Origin: Lewinellaceae bacterium
GTDB lineage: Bacteria > Bacteroidota > Bacteroidia > Chitinophagales > Saprospiraceae
Direction: 5' to 3'
DNA length: 35,305 nt
NCBI GenBank assembly: GCA_020636355.1
Contig: JACJYB010000023.1
Location: 1-35,305, forward strand
Under the pieces are notes generated by a model. That model saw only the letters and a list, made by a program, of their open reading frames with translations, was not told the DNA's origin and ran no database searches. This document shows positions 16,404 to 24,725 of this stretch, piece by piece. How positions within the stretch are numbered: position 1 is the stretch's first letter; the number at the start of each line of letters is the position of its first letter. A program made the translations under genes and the position numbers.

Positions 16404-17132
16404 TCACACCCTTTCAAACAACCACCAGGCCGGCTTGCGTTTGCGGACGACATAATGTTTGTCGATGTATTTCATGATATGATCCATCCCTTCCCGAACA
16501 TCATTGGTCAGGAGGACCAGCTTAAGATCATGCGCGGAGATGGTCCCCTGTGCCACCATGGACCTGAGGAATTCCATGAGTTGCTCGTAAAATTTGCCAT
16601 CCATAACCACAATGGGAAAGCGCTGGATAATGCCTGTCTGCACCAGGGTCAGCGTTTCAAACAATTCGTCCATGGTCCCGAATCCGCCGGGAAACACTAC
16701 AAAAGCATAGGAATATTTGAGCAGGAGTACTTTGCGCACAAAAAAGTAGCGGATGGTCACCCACTTTTTCATGTAGGGATTATGGAACTGTTCTTTGGGT
16801 AAGATGATGTTGCAACCGACCGAGTGCCCTCCATTCTCAAATGCTCCACGGTTAGCTGCCTCCATAATTCCCGGGCCACCCCCGGTGAGCGTTGTAAACC
16901 CTTCTTGCGCGATGGCGGCCCCCATGGACCGGGCCAGTTGGTAATAAGCATGTTCTTCGCGGAAGCGGGCAGAGCCGAATACGGTGATGCAGGGACCAAT
17001 GAAGTGCAACGCCCGAAAACCCTTAATGAACTGGATAAAAACGCGAATCGCGAACCCGAGTTCGCGATGTCTTGGTTTGGGACCATCCAGATAAATATCC
17101 CGTCCACCTTTTAAACTTTCTTTGGTTACCAT
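16404..17132 (-). CDS. LOG-family protein (TIGR00730-like nucleotide-binding protein)
   Basis: The protein is 242 residues. GPCITVFGSARFREEHAYYQ opens a Rossmann-like domain, GGGPGIMEAANRGAFE and PGGFGTMDELFETLTLVQTG are the two signature motifs of LOG proteins (PGGxGTxxE), and the Arg and Glu of the active site are present. Characterised relatives hydrolyse nucleoside 5'-monophosphates with release of ribose 5-phosphate, in plants activating cytokinins. The bacterial substrate is usually AMP or unknown. I start at ATG 17130-17132, not at 17159, because the upstream codon lies inside the terminator hairpin of the preceding gene and the protein then starts MVTKESLKGG. It lies downstream of hsp20 in the same direction but behind a terminator. 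Confidence 0.85.
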   Translation of the reverse strand: MVTKESLKGGRDIYLDGPKPRHRELGFAIRVFIQFIKGFRALHFIGPCITVFGSARFREEHAYYQLARSMGAAIAQEGFTTLTGGGPGIMEAANRGAFENGGHSVGCNIILPKEQFHNPYMKKWVTIRYFFVRKVLLLKYSYAFVVFPGGFGTMDELFETLTLVQTGIIQRFPIVVMDGKFYEQLMEFLRSMVAQGTISAHDLKLVLLTNDVREGMDHIMKYIDKHYVVRKRKPAWWLFERV

Positions 17133-17149
17133 AGGCCTAAAAACAAGAA

Positions 17150-17178
17150 GCCACCGCATTAAAACTTAATGCAGTGGC
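17150..17178 (-). terminator. Terminator of the hsp20 gene
   Basis: GCCAC-GCATTAA (17150-17162) and TTAATGC-GTGGC (17166-17178) form a 13-bp stem with one mismatch and a 3-base loop. On the minus strand TTCTTGTTTTT follows. It begins 10 bases after the hsp20 stop. Confidence 0.85.
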
Positions 17179-17188
17179 GTTCCTCAAA

Positions 17189-17614
17189 CTAATCAACTGC
17201 AATCGTTTTAGTGACCTTAGCCGGTGTTTTCACAGATTTTGGCAAGGTTACGTACAATACACCTTCTTTGTAATTGGCCTTAATCGCATCCTCTTTGACA
17301 TTTTCAGGAAGCCAGAATGACCGCTTGAATGAAGTGTAATTGAATTCTTTTCTCGTGTAGTGGTCCTCTTTCTTTTCTTCTTCGTGTTTCACTTCTGCTG
17401 ATACCACCAGATTTCCTGCCTCAACTTCAATATGGAAGTCTGCTTTTTGCATTCCTGGAGCAGCTACTTCGATATTGTACGCTTTGTCGGTTTCAGCTAT
17501 GTTGACGGCAGGGACTTCAAATCGTTCCGGTACGGTAGGCCAGAAGTCATCTCTGAAGAAGTCATCCATCAGGGAGACCATCGAACGACGAGGTTTCCAT
17601 AATGTTACTGACAT
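17189..17614 (-). CDS. Small heat shock protein, Hsp20/alpha-crystallin family
   Basis: The 141-residue protein begins MSVTLWKPRRSMVSLMDDFF. The alpha-crystallin domain spans about 35-137: VPAVNIAETDKAYNIEVAAP, a VEAGNLVVSAE turn, the YTRKEFNYTSFKRSFWLPEN segment and KANYKEGVLYVTLPK (the A-x-(Y/F)-x-G-V-L motif that makes the conserved edge strand). Such proteins are ATP-independent holdases that keep unfolding proteins soluble and assemble into oligomers. The length is typical for bacterial Hsp20. The gene is monocistronic, with its own terminator just after the stop. No CIRCE or other heat-shock operator was recognised upstream. Confidence 0.93.
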   Translation of the reverse strand: MSVTLWKPRRSMVSLMDDFFRDDFWPTVPERFEVPAVNIAETDKAYNIEVAAPGMQKADFHIEVEAGNLVVSAEVKHEEEKKEDHYTRKEFNYTSFKRSFWLPENVKEDAIKANYKEGVLYVTLPKSVKTPAKVTKTIAVD

Positions 17615-17858
17615 AGCTCAAAGTTTAAAGGTGAACAAATCGTTATTGTCGGATTCAAATAAGGAGGGTTTTGGATGGAAATGCTATGACCCCCATCAAA
17701 TGAATAGCTGACTCATATCACATAAATCAATAACTGTCCGAAGCACGGAACAATGGATTATTTGTTCGAGCCACTGGCTGGAAGCGTAGGTGGGGCTTTT
17801 AATGGCTAATCGGATACAGGATATTAAACCTTGGCAGCCGAAATTCAAGCCAATTGGA

Positions 17859-18845
17859 TCAATATTTCACAAACCGACCAACTTGATCCTGAATACGAAG
17901 GACATACAAGCCAGAAGCCAAACCGGATACATCGATCGTTTGATCGTGAATTTTTGCAGTCCGGATCAATTGACCGGAGAGCGAAAAGACACGTGCTTCC
18001 GCCTGAAGATCACCAATGGGTGATTGGACAAACAATTGGTTATCTGCAGGGTTGGGGTAAAGCCGCAATGCTTCCGCAGGCGCAAAATCATGGACACCAG
18101 TGGTGCTGTTTAATAAGCTGGAGCCAACTGCATATACGGTTTTGGTCTCTATATTCTGAATAAAAGCAATGGGATAGATCTGGTTTGAAATCCAGCCCGA
18201 CTCCAGGTTGTATGAATAGCTCATGCTAACCGTATTGCCGGCTTGGGGCAGGCTGATGACATCGCCGGCGTTGGAAGTGAGGAATCTGCGGAAAACATCA
18301 GGATGCGTAGACTCGCCATTGGGTCCTGTATAATCCAGTGTACGCTCAGCGACCAGGACAAAAATCCGGGCATTGTTACCGGCATCTACGGTACTGTTTG
18401 CGGTGATGTTGACATTAACCAGACTGCTTAATCCATCCGGAGACCCGGACGGTGCATTAGTCACGGTAACCGACAGGGGCGCCGCCGACGCGATGGCATT
18501 GGTCAGTTTGGTTTCATCCAATAATTTACTGCCGCTGCCATTGGACCCATTGATGTAAGCCGATGGGGATCCGAAAATGCCGTAGTAATTCATCCGGGCT
18601 TCCTGGTCCGGCTTATTGGCCTGATACAGGATGCATTGATTATAGGGAACCGGGATGTGATAAGCTATATGGACCACATCGTCCGGATATTTGGCGATGG
18701 TTTCATAGAGGGAAGGGTTTCTGCTGGCACAAATCGGGCACCAGGTATTGGTGAAGTGTTCCACCAAAACAGGACGCTGGGCATCAATGAGTGCGGTGCC
18801 GGTCATAACAAAAAAGCAAAGCGTGGTAATGATTGTGTGTTTCAT
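17859..18845 (-). CDS. Secreted thioredoxin-like protein with type IX secretion sorting domain (Omp28-like)
   Basis: From ATG 18843-18845 the protein is 328 residues. MKHTIITTLCFFVMTGTALI-DAQ is a signal peptide. PVLVEHFTNTWCPICASRNP carries a CxxC motif (Cys-Pro-Ile-Cys) in thioredoxin-like context and is followed by DDVVHIAYHIPVPYNQ and YGIFGSPSAYING (the cis-Pro side), as in Omp28-type proteins. A beta-sandwich middle part is followed by LRLYPNPADNQLFV, VFSLSGQLIRTA and GLASGLYVLRI, the type A C-terminal sorting signal recognised by the T9SS. It is therefore exported to the cell surface or medium. The upstream 55 codons in frame lack signal character and were left out. The partner or substrate of the CxxC is unknown. 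Confidence 0.9.
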   Translation of the reverse strand: MKHTIITTLCFFVMTGTALIDAQRPVLVEHFTNTWCPICASRNPSLYETIAKYPDDVVHIAYHIPVPYNQCILYQANKPDQEARMNYYGIFGSPSAYINGSNGSGSKLLDETKLTNAIASAAPLSVTVTNAPSGSPDGLSSLVNVNITANSTVDAGNNARIFVLVAERTLDYTGPNGESTHPDVFRRFLTSNAGDVISLPQAGNTVSMSYSYNLESGWISNQIYPIAFIQNIETKTVYAVGSSLLNSTTGVHDFAPAEALRLYPNPADNQLFVQSPIGDLQAEARVFSLSGQLIRTAKIHDQTIDVSGLASGLYVLRIQDQVGRFVKY

Positions 18846-19109
18846 AATGTATTCACTTAATGAGGAAATAGACGTAACATCAAAGTTTGACCTTTTTTTG
18901 TAAAATTGCAAGCAGTCCGGGATGCAAGCAAACTTCATTTCGATCTGTATTCCATTTCCCCTGAAATGGCCGCAACGCGACACCTGCAGGATTTCAACTA
19001 TTTCTGCCATGCATTTGGTTGATAATCAGTAGGTAAGAATAAATGCCCTATCAGTCGCCGGGCGGTTTTGACACGGGGAGAGGAAGATTAAAAAACTGAC
19101 CATTTGGAT

Positions 19110-19949
19110 ATGACGACGACACTTTTAATGGCTATGCCTGATTTTGCCAAGCCTGAGATCTGGGTCGCTTTGCTGACACTTACCTTTTTGGAGATCGTTT
19201 TGGGCATTGACAACATCATATTTATTACGATTGCTGCCAACCGGTTGCCCCGGGAAGAACAGGCCAGAGCCCGGAATATCGGGCTGATCCTGGCAATGAT
19301 CTTCCGGATCCTGTTGTTGCTGGGTATATCGGTGTTCATGGCCATGCAGGAGCCTTTCGTCGAGGTAAATCTGGGTTGGTTTTCCGGAGCGATAACCGGA
19401 CAGGCCGTTATTCTGTTTGCCGGTGGTATCTTTCTGCTTTACAAAGCGACCAATGAAATCTACCATAAGCTGGAAGGAGATAATATGGGGCCGGAGAAAA
19501 CCGTCCAGAAAGGTAAATCGAACCTCACCGGGGCTATTCTCCAGATTGCCTTGATCAACATTGTGTTTTCATTTGATTCTATCCTAACCGCCATCGGTCT
19601 TACAACGTACGTTGTGATCATGATCATTGCCGTGGTGGCTTCCATTTTGATCATGATGCTCTTTGCTGGACCGGTTGGTCAATTTGTTAATGATCATCCG
19701 TCGATCCAGATGCTGGGCTTGGCATTCCTGATCCTGATTGGGTTCATGCTGGTCGCGGAGGCGGCTCATCTGGCCGAACTAACCATCTTCCATTCTGAGA
19801 TCGGTTCGGTTCCAAAGGGTTATCTTTACTTTGCGATTGCCTTTTCCTTGTTTGTTGAATTTCTCAACATCAGGTTGCGCAAACGGCAAAAACCTATACA
19901 ATTACATGGTATTGGGGAAGAAGCCGAAAAAGAAGGCATGTTCGATTAA
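19110..19949 (+). CDS. TerC/Alx-family integral membrane protein
   Basis: The 279-residue protein has about seven membrane helices. The first holds the family signature EIWVALLTLTFLEIVLGIDN with the acidic residues of the metal-binding site (E, D), then the basic loop NRLPREEQARARNIG and the second acidic pair ALINIVFSFDSILTAIGLT. TerC-family proteins export Mn2+ or are linked to metal homeostasis and to metallating exported proteins. Tellurite resistance is the historical name. I use ATG 19110 and not TTG 19104. The gene begins a run of five close genes (gaps 17, 10, -4 and 11 bases). No clear yybP-ykoY manganese riboswitch was found in the 264 bases upstream. Confidence 0.9.
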   Translation: MTTTLLMAMPDFAKPEIWVALLTLTFLEIVLGIDNIIFITIAANRLPREEQARARNIGLILAMIFRILLLLGISVFMAMQEPFVEVNLGWFSGAITGQAVILFAGGIFLLYKATNEIYHKLEGDNMGPEKTVQKGKSNLTGAILQIALINIVFSFDSILTAIGLTTYVVIMIIAVVASILIMMLFAGPVGQFVNDHPSIQMLGLAFLILIGFMLVAEAAHLAELTIFHSEIGSVPKGYLYFAIAFSLFVEFLNIRLRKRQKPIQLHGIGEEAEKEGMFD

Positions 19950-19966
19950 CCTAAACAAAAAAAATT

Positions 19967-20371
19967 ATGCGTTCGGATCCGTTGTTTAATGAGGGGAACC
20001 GCGATGTCGGGTTACTTATATTACGAGTGATGTTGGGCCTATTTATGTTTTACGGTCACGGGATGGGAAAAGTAGGCCGGTTATTTGGTGATGACCCGAT
20101 TTCATTTGCTGACCCATTTGGTCTGGGTCCGACAGCATCACTGGCCCTGGCTGCTTTTGCCGAAGGGATATGTTCCATTTTCGTCGTGCTTGGTTTATGG
20201 ACGCGGTGGGCACTTATCCCGTTGATCATAACCATGAGCGTGGCATTTACCAGACACATGGGAGACGATTTCGGTCAAATGGAAAAAGCCCTTTTTTACC
20301 TTTTTGGTTTTATAGCATTGTTCTTTGCCGGTCCAGGGAGGTATTCACTGGACTATTGGCGGTCAAAATAA
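19967..20371 (+). CDS. DoxX-family membrane protein
   Basis: The 134-residue protein has four predicted helices. NRDVGLLILRVMLGLFMFYG-HGMGK is the DoxX start motif, and PTASLALAAFAEGICSIFVV with LGLWTRWALIPLIITM and FLFGFIALFFAGPGRYSLD completes the pattern. The biochemical function of most DoxX proteins is not settled. Some act in redox or sulfur metabolism next to thiol enzymes. It starts 17 bases after terC, so it is almost certainly in the same operon. Confidence 0.88.
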   Translation: MRSDPLFNEGNRDVGLLILRVMLGLFMFYGHGMGKVGRLFGDDPISFADPFGLGPTASLALAAFAEGICSIFVVLGLWTRWALIPLIITMSVAFTRHMGDDFGQMEKALFYLFGFIALFFAGPGRYSLDYWRSK

Positions 20372-20381
20372 CGTAAAATCC

Positions 20382-21416
20382 ATGCGTAGCTTTACCTGGT
20401 TCTTGCTGATAGCGGTATCCGCCTGCCGGCAAACCATCCCGGATGTCCTGACCCGTCTGCAGGGTGAGACAATGGGAACGTATTATCAAATCACCCTGTA
20501 CGGACCAAGCCCTGATTCGAGCCTGATCAACGGACTGGATTCCGTATTGCATGATGTAAACTATTCGATGTCCACCTATATGGAGACGTCGATCATCAGT
20601 CGGTTTAACCGGGCCGATACGCTGTTTTTGCTTCCTGATGATTCCATTGAATTACCATCTTATCATCATTTTCTGGTGAATCTGGAGGCGGCCAAAACGG
20701 TAACGGCTGCTTCAGGCGGGTATTTCGATCCCAGCGCCATGCCGGTGATCCGATACTGGGGATTTGGAGGAGGAAGGAAACATCCATCGGAGGTAGATAC
20801 CAATGAGATCCACCGCCTTTTACAACTGAAAGGCATTGACCGGATCCGGCAGATCAACCGGGATGGCCAAAAGTATTTGCACAAGCCAGCGGGTGTGGAA
20901 TTGGATTTCAGTGCTTTAGCCAAAGGATATGGTGTGGATGTGGTCCATGAATTTATGCTTAAAATGCATTATCCCAATCATCTGGTAGATATCGGAGGCG
21001 AAGCCCGCGCTTCAGGAAAGAAAGCCAATCAGGTGCCCTGGGTGCTGGGTATCAATGTGCCGGATGACAAGGCCGGTCTTGAAGAAACGGTTGTGCAGTT
21101 CGTTCTCCAGGATCGATCAGTGGCTACTTCCGGGAACTACCGGAATTTTTACGAATTGAACGGACAGCGTATCGTCCACACAACAAACCCGATCACCGGC
21201 ATGAATTTCCCCAGTGATCTCCTCAGTGCTACAGTAGTCATGGATGACTGCATGCATGCGGATGCCTGGGCAACTGCATTTATGTCCATGGGCCGGGAAA
21301 AAGGTATGGAAATTCTGGCACAGCACCCCGACTGGCCGGTAAGTCTTATCTTTAGTGATTCAACGGGTGCTATGCAGTTATATCATACTGAACCCTTTAA
21401 AGCCATGATGCAATGA
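20382..21416 (+). CDS. apbE: FAD:protein FMN transferase, ApbE family lipoprotein
   Basis: The 344-residue protein starts MRSFTWFLLIAVSACRQ, a lipoprotein signal with Cys15 in the lipobox (VSAC), so it is anchored facing the periplasm. LQGETMGTYYQITLYG is the N-terminal ApbE motif. YFDPSAMPVIRYWGFG, ELDFSALAKGYGVDVV and LVDIGGEARASGKK line the FAD site, SVATSGNYRNFY and HTTNPITGMNFPSDLLSATV follow, and DDCMHADAWATAFMSMG holds the Mg-binding Asp/Ala-Asp segment. It moves FMN from FAD onto a Thr of redox proteins such as NqrB, NqrC or RnfG. None of those targets is in the window. It begins 10 bases after the DoxX gene and overlaps the next gene by ATGA. Confidence 0.93.
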   Translation: MRSFTWFLLIAVSACRQTIPDVLTRLQGETMGTYYQITLYGPSPDSSLINGLDSVLHDVNYSMSTYMETSIISRFNRADTLFLLPDDSIELPSYHHFLVNLEAAKTVTAASGGYFDPSAMPVIRYWGFGGGRKHPSEVDTNEIHRLLQLKGIDRIRQINRDGQKYLHKPAGVELDFSALAKGYGVDVVHEFMLKMHYPNHLVDIGGEARASGKKANQVPWVLGINVPDDKAGLEETVVQFVLQDRSVATSGNYRNFYELNGQRIVHTTNPITGMNFPSDLLSATVVMDDCMHADAWATAFMSMGREKGMEILAQHPDWPVSLIFSDSTGAMQLYHTEPFKAMMQ

Positions 21417-22234
21417 ATGTGCCTTTGCTGAAGCCAATTGTTTTTTTTGATATCGAATCAACGGGGCTTCATGTCTTGCGTGACCGGATCATTCAGATTG
21501 CCCTGATCAAATATTTGCCCGGACAGTCTGATCCGGAAGAACTGATGTTGATGATCAACCCAGGAGTGCCAATTTCGGAAGAAGCGATGGCCGTACACGG
21601 CATCCTGCCCAAAGACCTGGCCAATAAACCGACCTTTCAACAGGTGGCGAAGCCCCTGCATGAATTCATCGGGGATGCCGACCTGGCGGGATTTGGTTTG
21701 ATGCGGATGGATATACCCATGCTCATGGAGGAATTCGCCCGCGCAGGCTTTGAATTTCCCATTGATAAAAGGCGTATCGTTGATGTACAGCGGATCTTTT
21801 ACCGGATGGAACCACGTACATTAAAAGCTGCCTACCGTTTCTATTGCGAACAGGAACTCGAAGATGCCCACGACGCGATGGCAGACGTACGTGCAACCAT
21901 TGGCGTGTTACAAGGACAGATCGCTCGTTATGAGGGAGAGGACCTCATCACCGAAGACGGAGAACGCATTATAAAGCCCATCGTGCCGGATATCCAGGCA
22001 CTCCATGATTTTACGAACGATGCCCGTATGATCGACCCTACCCAGAAATTGAAACTGGATCATAATGGGGTGGTGGTCTTCAATTTTGGCAAATACCAGG
22101 GCCAGCCGGTTGCCCAGACCCTCTACGAAGACCAGCAATACTACAACTGGATTTTAAACAAGGAGTTTTCTACCCAGGTCAAGCAGTTGGTGAAACAATT
22201 GCTGAAAGACTATAAAAAGAGCTTACGTAATTAA
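21413..22234 (+). CDS. DEDDh 3'-5' exonuclease with ExoX-like C-terminal domain
   Basis: The 273-residue protein opens IVFFDIESTGLHVLRDRIIQ with the DxE pair of exonuclease motif I. LAGFGLMRMDIPMLMEEF is motif II, and DAHDAMADVRATIGVL has the His and Asp of motif III, so all four acidic residues and the His are present. The last 60 residues (VVFNFGKYQGQPVAQTLYED, then YYNWILNKEF) match the small domain found at the end of exodeoxyribonuclease X and PolC-type exonucleases. It is expected to trim DNA 3' ends in repair or proofreading. The start overlaps the apbE stop by four bases (ATGA), implying translational coupling. Confidence 0.9.
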   Translation: MNVPLLKPIVFFDIESTGLHVLRDRIIQIALIKYLPGQSDPEELMLMINPGVPISEEAMAVHGILPKDLANKPTFQQVAKPLHEFIGDADLAGFGLMRMDIPMLMEEFARAGFEFPIDKRRIVDVQRIFYRMEPRTLKAAYRFYCEQELEDAHDAMADVRATIGVLQGQIARYEGEDLITEDGERIIKPIVPDIQALHDFTNDARMIDPTQKLKLDHNGVVVFNFGKYQGQPVAQTLYEDQQYYNWILNKEFSTQVKQLVKQLLKDYKKSLRN

Positions 22235-22245
22235 CAATCAGGAAT

Positions 22246-22953
22246 ATGCGGACAATTATAGTTTTAGTCCTTGTACTAGGACTGTGGGAATCAAATGCAT
22301 CAGCGCAGGGATACCTTTATAAATGCACGACGGTTCAGGCGGCCCCGGGTCAGCTGATGGCCTTGATCGATTACCTGAAAGCGGATCTGGAAAAAGTCCG
22401 GCAGAGTGGGGATGAACCGGCTTATATGTTCCGTCATCAGCAAGGTGACCGCTGGGACCTGATGGTCATGGTGCCTGCAGGTAGCTATACCGATTATTTT
22501 ACCAGTAAGACGGCCCAGATACTGGAGCATCCTTACGGTTCCGATTACTACAATTATGTGGCGCTGCAAGAGGAAGGATTTGTGCGGGGGCCTGCCCTTG
22601 ACTTGTTTCGTGAAACCTGGCAGAACAACACGTACTTTCATGCTGAAATGTTTGTCGCATTGCCAGGAAAACATCAGGACCTGTATCACGAACGGGAAAT
22701 GGAAAATGCTTATTCCCAGGCCCGTGGCGGCATCTACAACATGATCTTCACCAAAGAAAATGGTTTTGCCTGGGACATCTTCACCCTTGGAGGATATCGG
22801 GATTTCAAGCATTACGCGGATACCCAGATGAGCACGGCAGACAAAGAAGCCGCTGCCAAACAGGCTGGTTTTGAATCTGCAGCAGCAATTGGTCCGTACT
22901 TGCGGAGTCTGATCAATTACCATCACGATACGCTGGGTGCGAAGGTAGAATAA
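22246..22953 (+). CDS. Secreted protein of unknown function, possible tandem dimeric alpha/beta-barrel fold
   Basis: The 235-residue protein has a clear signal peptide (MRTIIVLVLVLGLWESNASA, cleaved before QGYL). I do not recognise a named family. The mature part seems to have two similar halves: one with APGQLMALIDYLKADLEK and RWDLMVMVPAGSYTDYF, the other with LPGKHQDLYHEREMENAY and FAWDIFTLGGYRDFKHYA. Each half has the pattern strand, long helix, strand, W-D-hydrophobic strand, helix known from NIPSNAP/ferredoxin-like dimeric barrels. It is the last gene of the terC run (11-base gap). No catalytic motif is visible. Confidence 0.6.
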   Translation: MRTIIVLVLVLGLWESNASAQGYLYKCTTVQAAPGQLMALIDYLKADLEKVRQSGDEPAYMFRHQQGDRWDLMVMVPAGSYTDYFTSKTAQILEHPYGSDYYNYVALQEEGFVRGPALDLFRETWQNNTYFHAEMFVALPGKHQDLYHEREMENAYSQARGGIYNMIFTKENGFAWDIFTLGGYRDFKHYADTQMSTADKEAAAKQAGFESAAAIGPYLRSLINYHHDTLGAKVE

Positions 22954-23850
22954 CGTGTTCACGTGTTTACGTGTTCACGTTTTTCCGTTCCCTGCGAACA
23001 ACATACAACTTACCTACCTTTTGTCATCTCGACAAAGCCAGCTGAAAGTGGCGCACGGAGAGATCTCAGATACGTGTTCACGTTTTTCCGTTCCCTGCGA
23101 ACAACATACAACAAACAACAAACAGCTTTTTTACCACGAAGGCACTTAGGTCACGAAGAAACATTAAGAATAAATACTGGATTCTGAGTGTTCACGTGTT
23201 TCCGTGTTTCCGTTTTTACGAGCGAACAGCGAACAGCGAACAGCGTACCGCGAACAGCCAACAGCTTACTTACCCTTTGTCATCTCGACTAAGCCTACTG
23301 AAAGTGGCGCATGGAGAGATCTATGATAACGTATATACGTGTTCACGTGTTTCTGTTCCCTGCGAACAACATACAACAAACAACAAACAGCTTTTTTACC
23401 ACGAAGGCACTTAGGCCACGAAGAAACATTAAGAATAGATACTGGATCTTGTGTGTGTATGTGTTTTCGTGTTTTGGTGTTTCCGTGTTTACGAGCGAAC
23501 AGCGAACAGCGAACAGCTTACATACCCTTTGTCATCTCGACTAAGCCAACTGAAAGTGGCGCACGGAGAGATCTCAGATAACGTATATACGTGTTCACGT
23601 GTTTCCGTTCCCTGCGAACAACAAACAACAAACAACAAACAGCTTTTTTACCACGAAGGCACTTAGGTAACGAAGAAACATTAAGAATAGATACTGGATT
23701 CTGAGTGTTCACGTGTTTCCGTGTTTCCGTGTTTACGAGCGAACAGCGAACAGCGTACCGCGAACAGCCAACAGCGTACCGCGAATTGCCAACAGCGTAC
23801 CGCGAATTGCCAACAGCGAACAGCGAATTGCCAACAGCGAACAGCGAATC
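22954..23850. repeat. Composite intergenic repeat array, four modules in about 255-base units
   Basis: About 900 bases hold three to four copies of a mosaic unit. Module A is runs of cacgtgtttccgtg. Module B is the heptamer GCGAACA in tandem, with variants gcgtacc and gcgaattgcc. Module C starts gtcatctcgac and ends cgcacggagagatct, at 23023, 23279 and 23531. Module D starts ttccctgcgaacaac at 22988, 23091, 23356 and 23608 and contains accacgaaggcacttagg. Steps are 252-265 bases apart from a short first copy. Period-7 runs keep several frames open on both strands, but none has a start signal or family resemblance, so no coding is called. Confidence 0.9.
23738..23850. repeat. Long GCGAACA heptamer-type tandem array
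   Basis: This is the longest run of module B: gcgaacagcgaacagc followed by alternating gcgtaccgcgaa and cagccaacagc / ttgccaacagc pieces. Shorter runs are at about 23219-23260 and 23495-23517. It ends about 120 bases before the MbnP-like gene. Confidence 0.85.
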
Positions 23851-23926
23851 GCATAAAACATTCATCGAACAACGATAGTGCAAACTTTTGTGACCCGGAT
23901 TACATCTTTCATGTCCTTCCGAACGT

Positions 23927-23934
23927 TATTTTTG
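23927..23934 (+). promoter_or_regulatory. Candidate -7 element (TATTTTTG) of the MbnP-like operon
   Basis: TATTTTTG fits TAnnTTTG and lies 35 bases before the ATG at 23970. No convincing TTTG lies at the usual distance upstream. Confidence 0.4.
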
Positions 23935-23969
23935 TACAAGTTGTTACAATCATATCTTAATCATTAACT

Positions 23970-24725
23970 ATGAAGTATTTATCCGTTCTTCTGTTGCTTG
24001 GAATCACCTTGCTGGGGTGCAATAAAGATCCGGAAAAAGGATCACTGACCCTTGATTTTACAGCAACCTATGGGGATGAAGCTTTGGTATTGTTGCAATC
24101 TTACCTGACTCCGGAAGGGCATCAGATCCAGTTTTCCAAATCGGATTTCTATATATCAAATGTTTATCTCATTGCCGAAAATGGTGACCGCCTGGATTTG
24201 TCACCGGTTGAATTTGTGGATCTGACTTCTGTTTCAACCAGTGCCGCTGATGCAGCAAATGGATTTAAAATAACTTTTCCGGATATCGAAGCCGGCAAAT
24301 ATACCCGGCTTGGATTTGGCATCGGATTGGACCCTACGGTCAATGCGACGCAACCTGCCGATTATCCAAGCTCTAATCCGCTTTCGCTAGAAAGTCATTA
24401 CTGGACCGCATGGGGGAGTTATATCTTTTCAAAAACGGAAGGGTTTCTGGATACCCTGGGTACCGGAAATCTGGATTTAGGATTTGTTTTTCATACCGGG
24501 ATGGATGACCTTTACCGGCAGGCATACGTGGATGTTCCCATTAACATTAATGCAACGGCAACCACCAGTATCCAGGTGAACATCGATCATGAAACCATTC
24601 TTTTCAAGGCGGGCAATGCACTGGATATCCCAGCCAGTCCCGTCAATCACAATCCAAACAATTTAGGTCTGATCACCAAAATCATTGATAACCTGGTATC
24701 GGCATTATCCGTACAAGTACAATGA
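23970..24725 (+). CDS. MbnP-like lipoprotein (putative copper-binding periplasmic protein)
   Basis: The 251-residue protein has a lipoprotein signal (MKYLSVLLLLGITLLGC, Cys17). The mature part begins GSLTLDFTATYGDEAL and continues FSKSDFYISNVYLIAENGD and ITFPDIEAGKYTRLGFGIGL, the strand pattern of the MbnP family, followed by the family's YWTAWGSYIF segment (His143, Trp145, Trp148). In the methanobactin system, MbnP is a copper-binding protein in which the partner di-haem enzyme MbnH turns a Trp into kynurenine. Here the next gene, overlapping by ATGA, encodes a two-haem peroxidase of the same superfamily, so the same kind of modification is plausible. No methanobactin synthesis genes are present. 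Confidence 0.8.
   Translation: MKYLSVLLLLGITLLGCNKDPEKGSLTLDFTATYGDEALVLLQSYLTPEGHQIQFSKSDFYISNVYLIAENGDRLDLSPVEFVDLTSVSTSAADAANGFKITFPDIEAGKYTRLGFGIGLDPTVNATQPADYPSSNPLSLESHYWTAWGSYIFSKTEGFLDTLGTGNLDLGFVFHTGMDDLYRQAYVDVPININATATTSIQVNIDHETILFKAGNALDIPASPVNHNPNNLGLITKIIDNLVSALSVQVQ

Noticed and set aside
16404..17159. Longer start of the LOG gene at 17159
   Set aside because: That ATG lies inside the hairpin of the hsp20 terminator; ATG 17132 gives a family-like start.
18846..19109. yybP-ykoY manganese riboswitch before the TerC gene
   Set aside because: The gap has G-rich pieces, but I could not find the conserved paired internal loops of that riboswitch.
22954..23850. CRISPR array
   Set aside because: Units are about 255 bases and mosaic, spacers are themselves repeats, heptamers are adjacent without spacers, and no cas gene is near.
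23518..23883. Open frames on both strands across the heptamer array, giving LFAVGNS- or NSEQRTA-like repeats
   Set aside because: Period-7 repeats without stop triplets keep all frames open. There are no start signals, and the copies shift frame between units.
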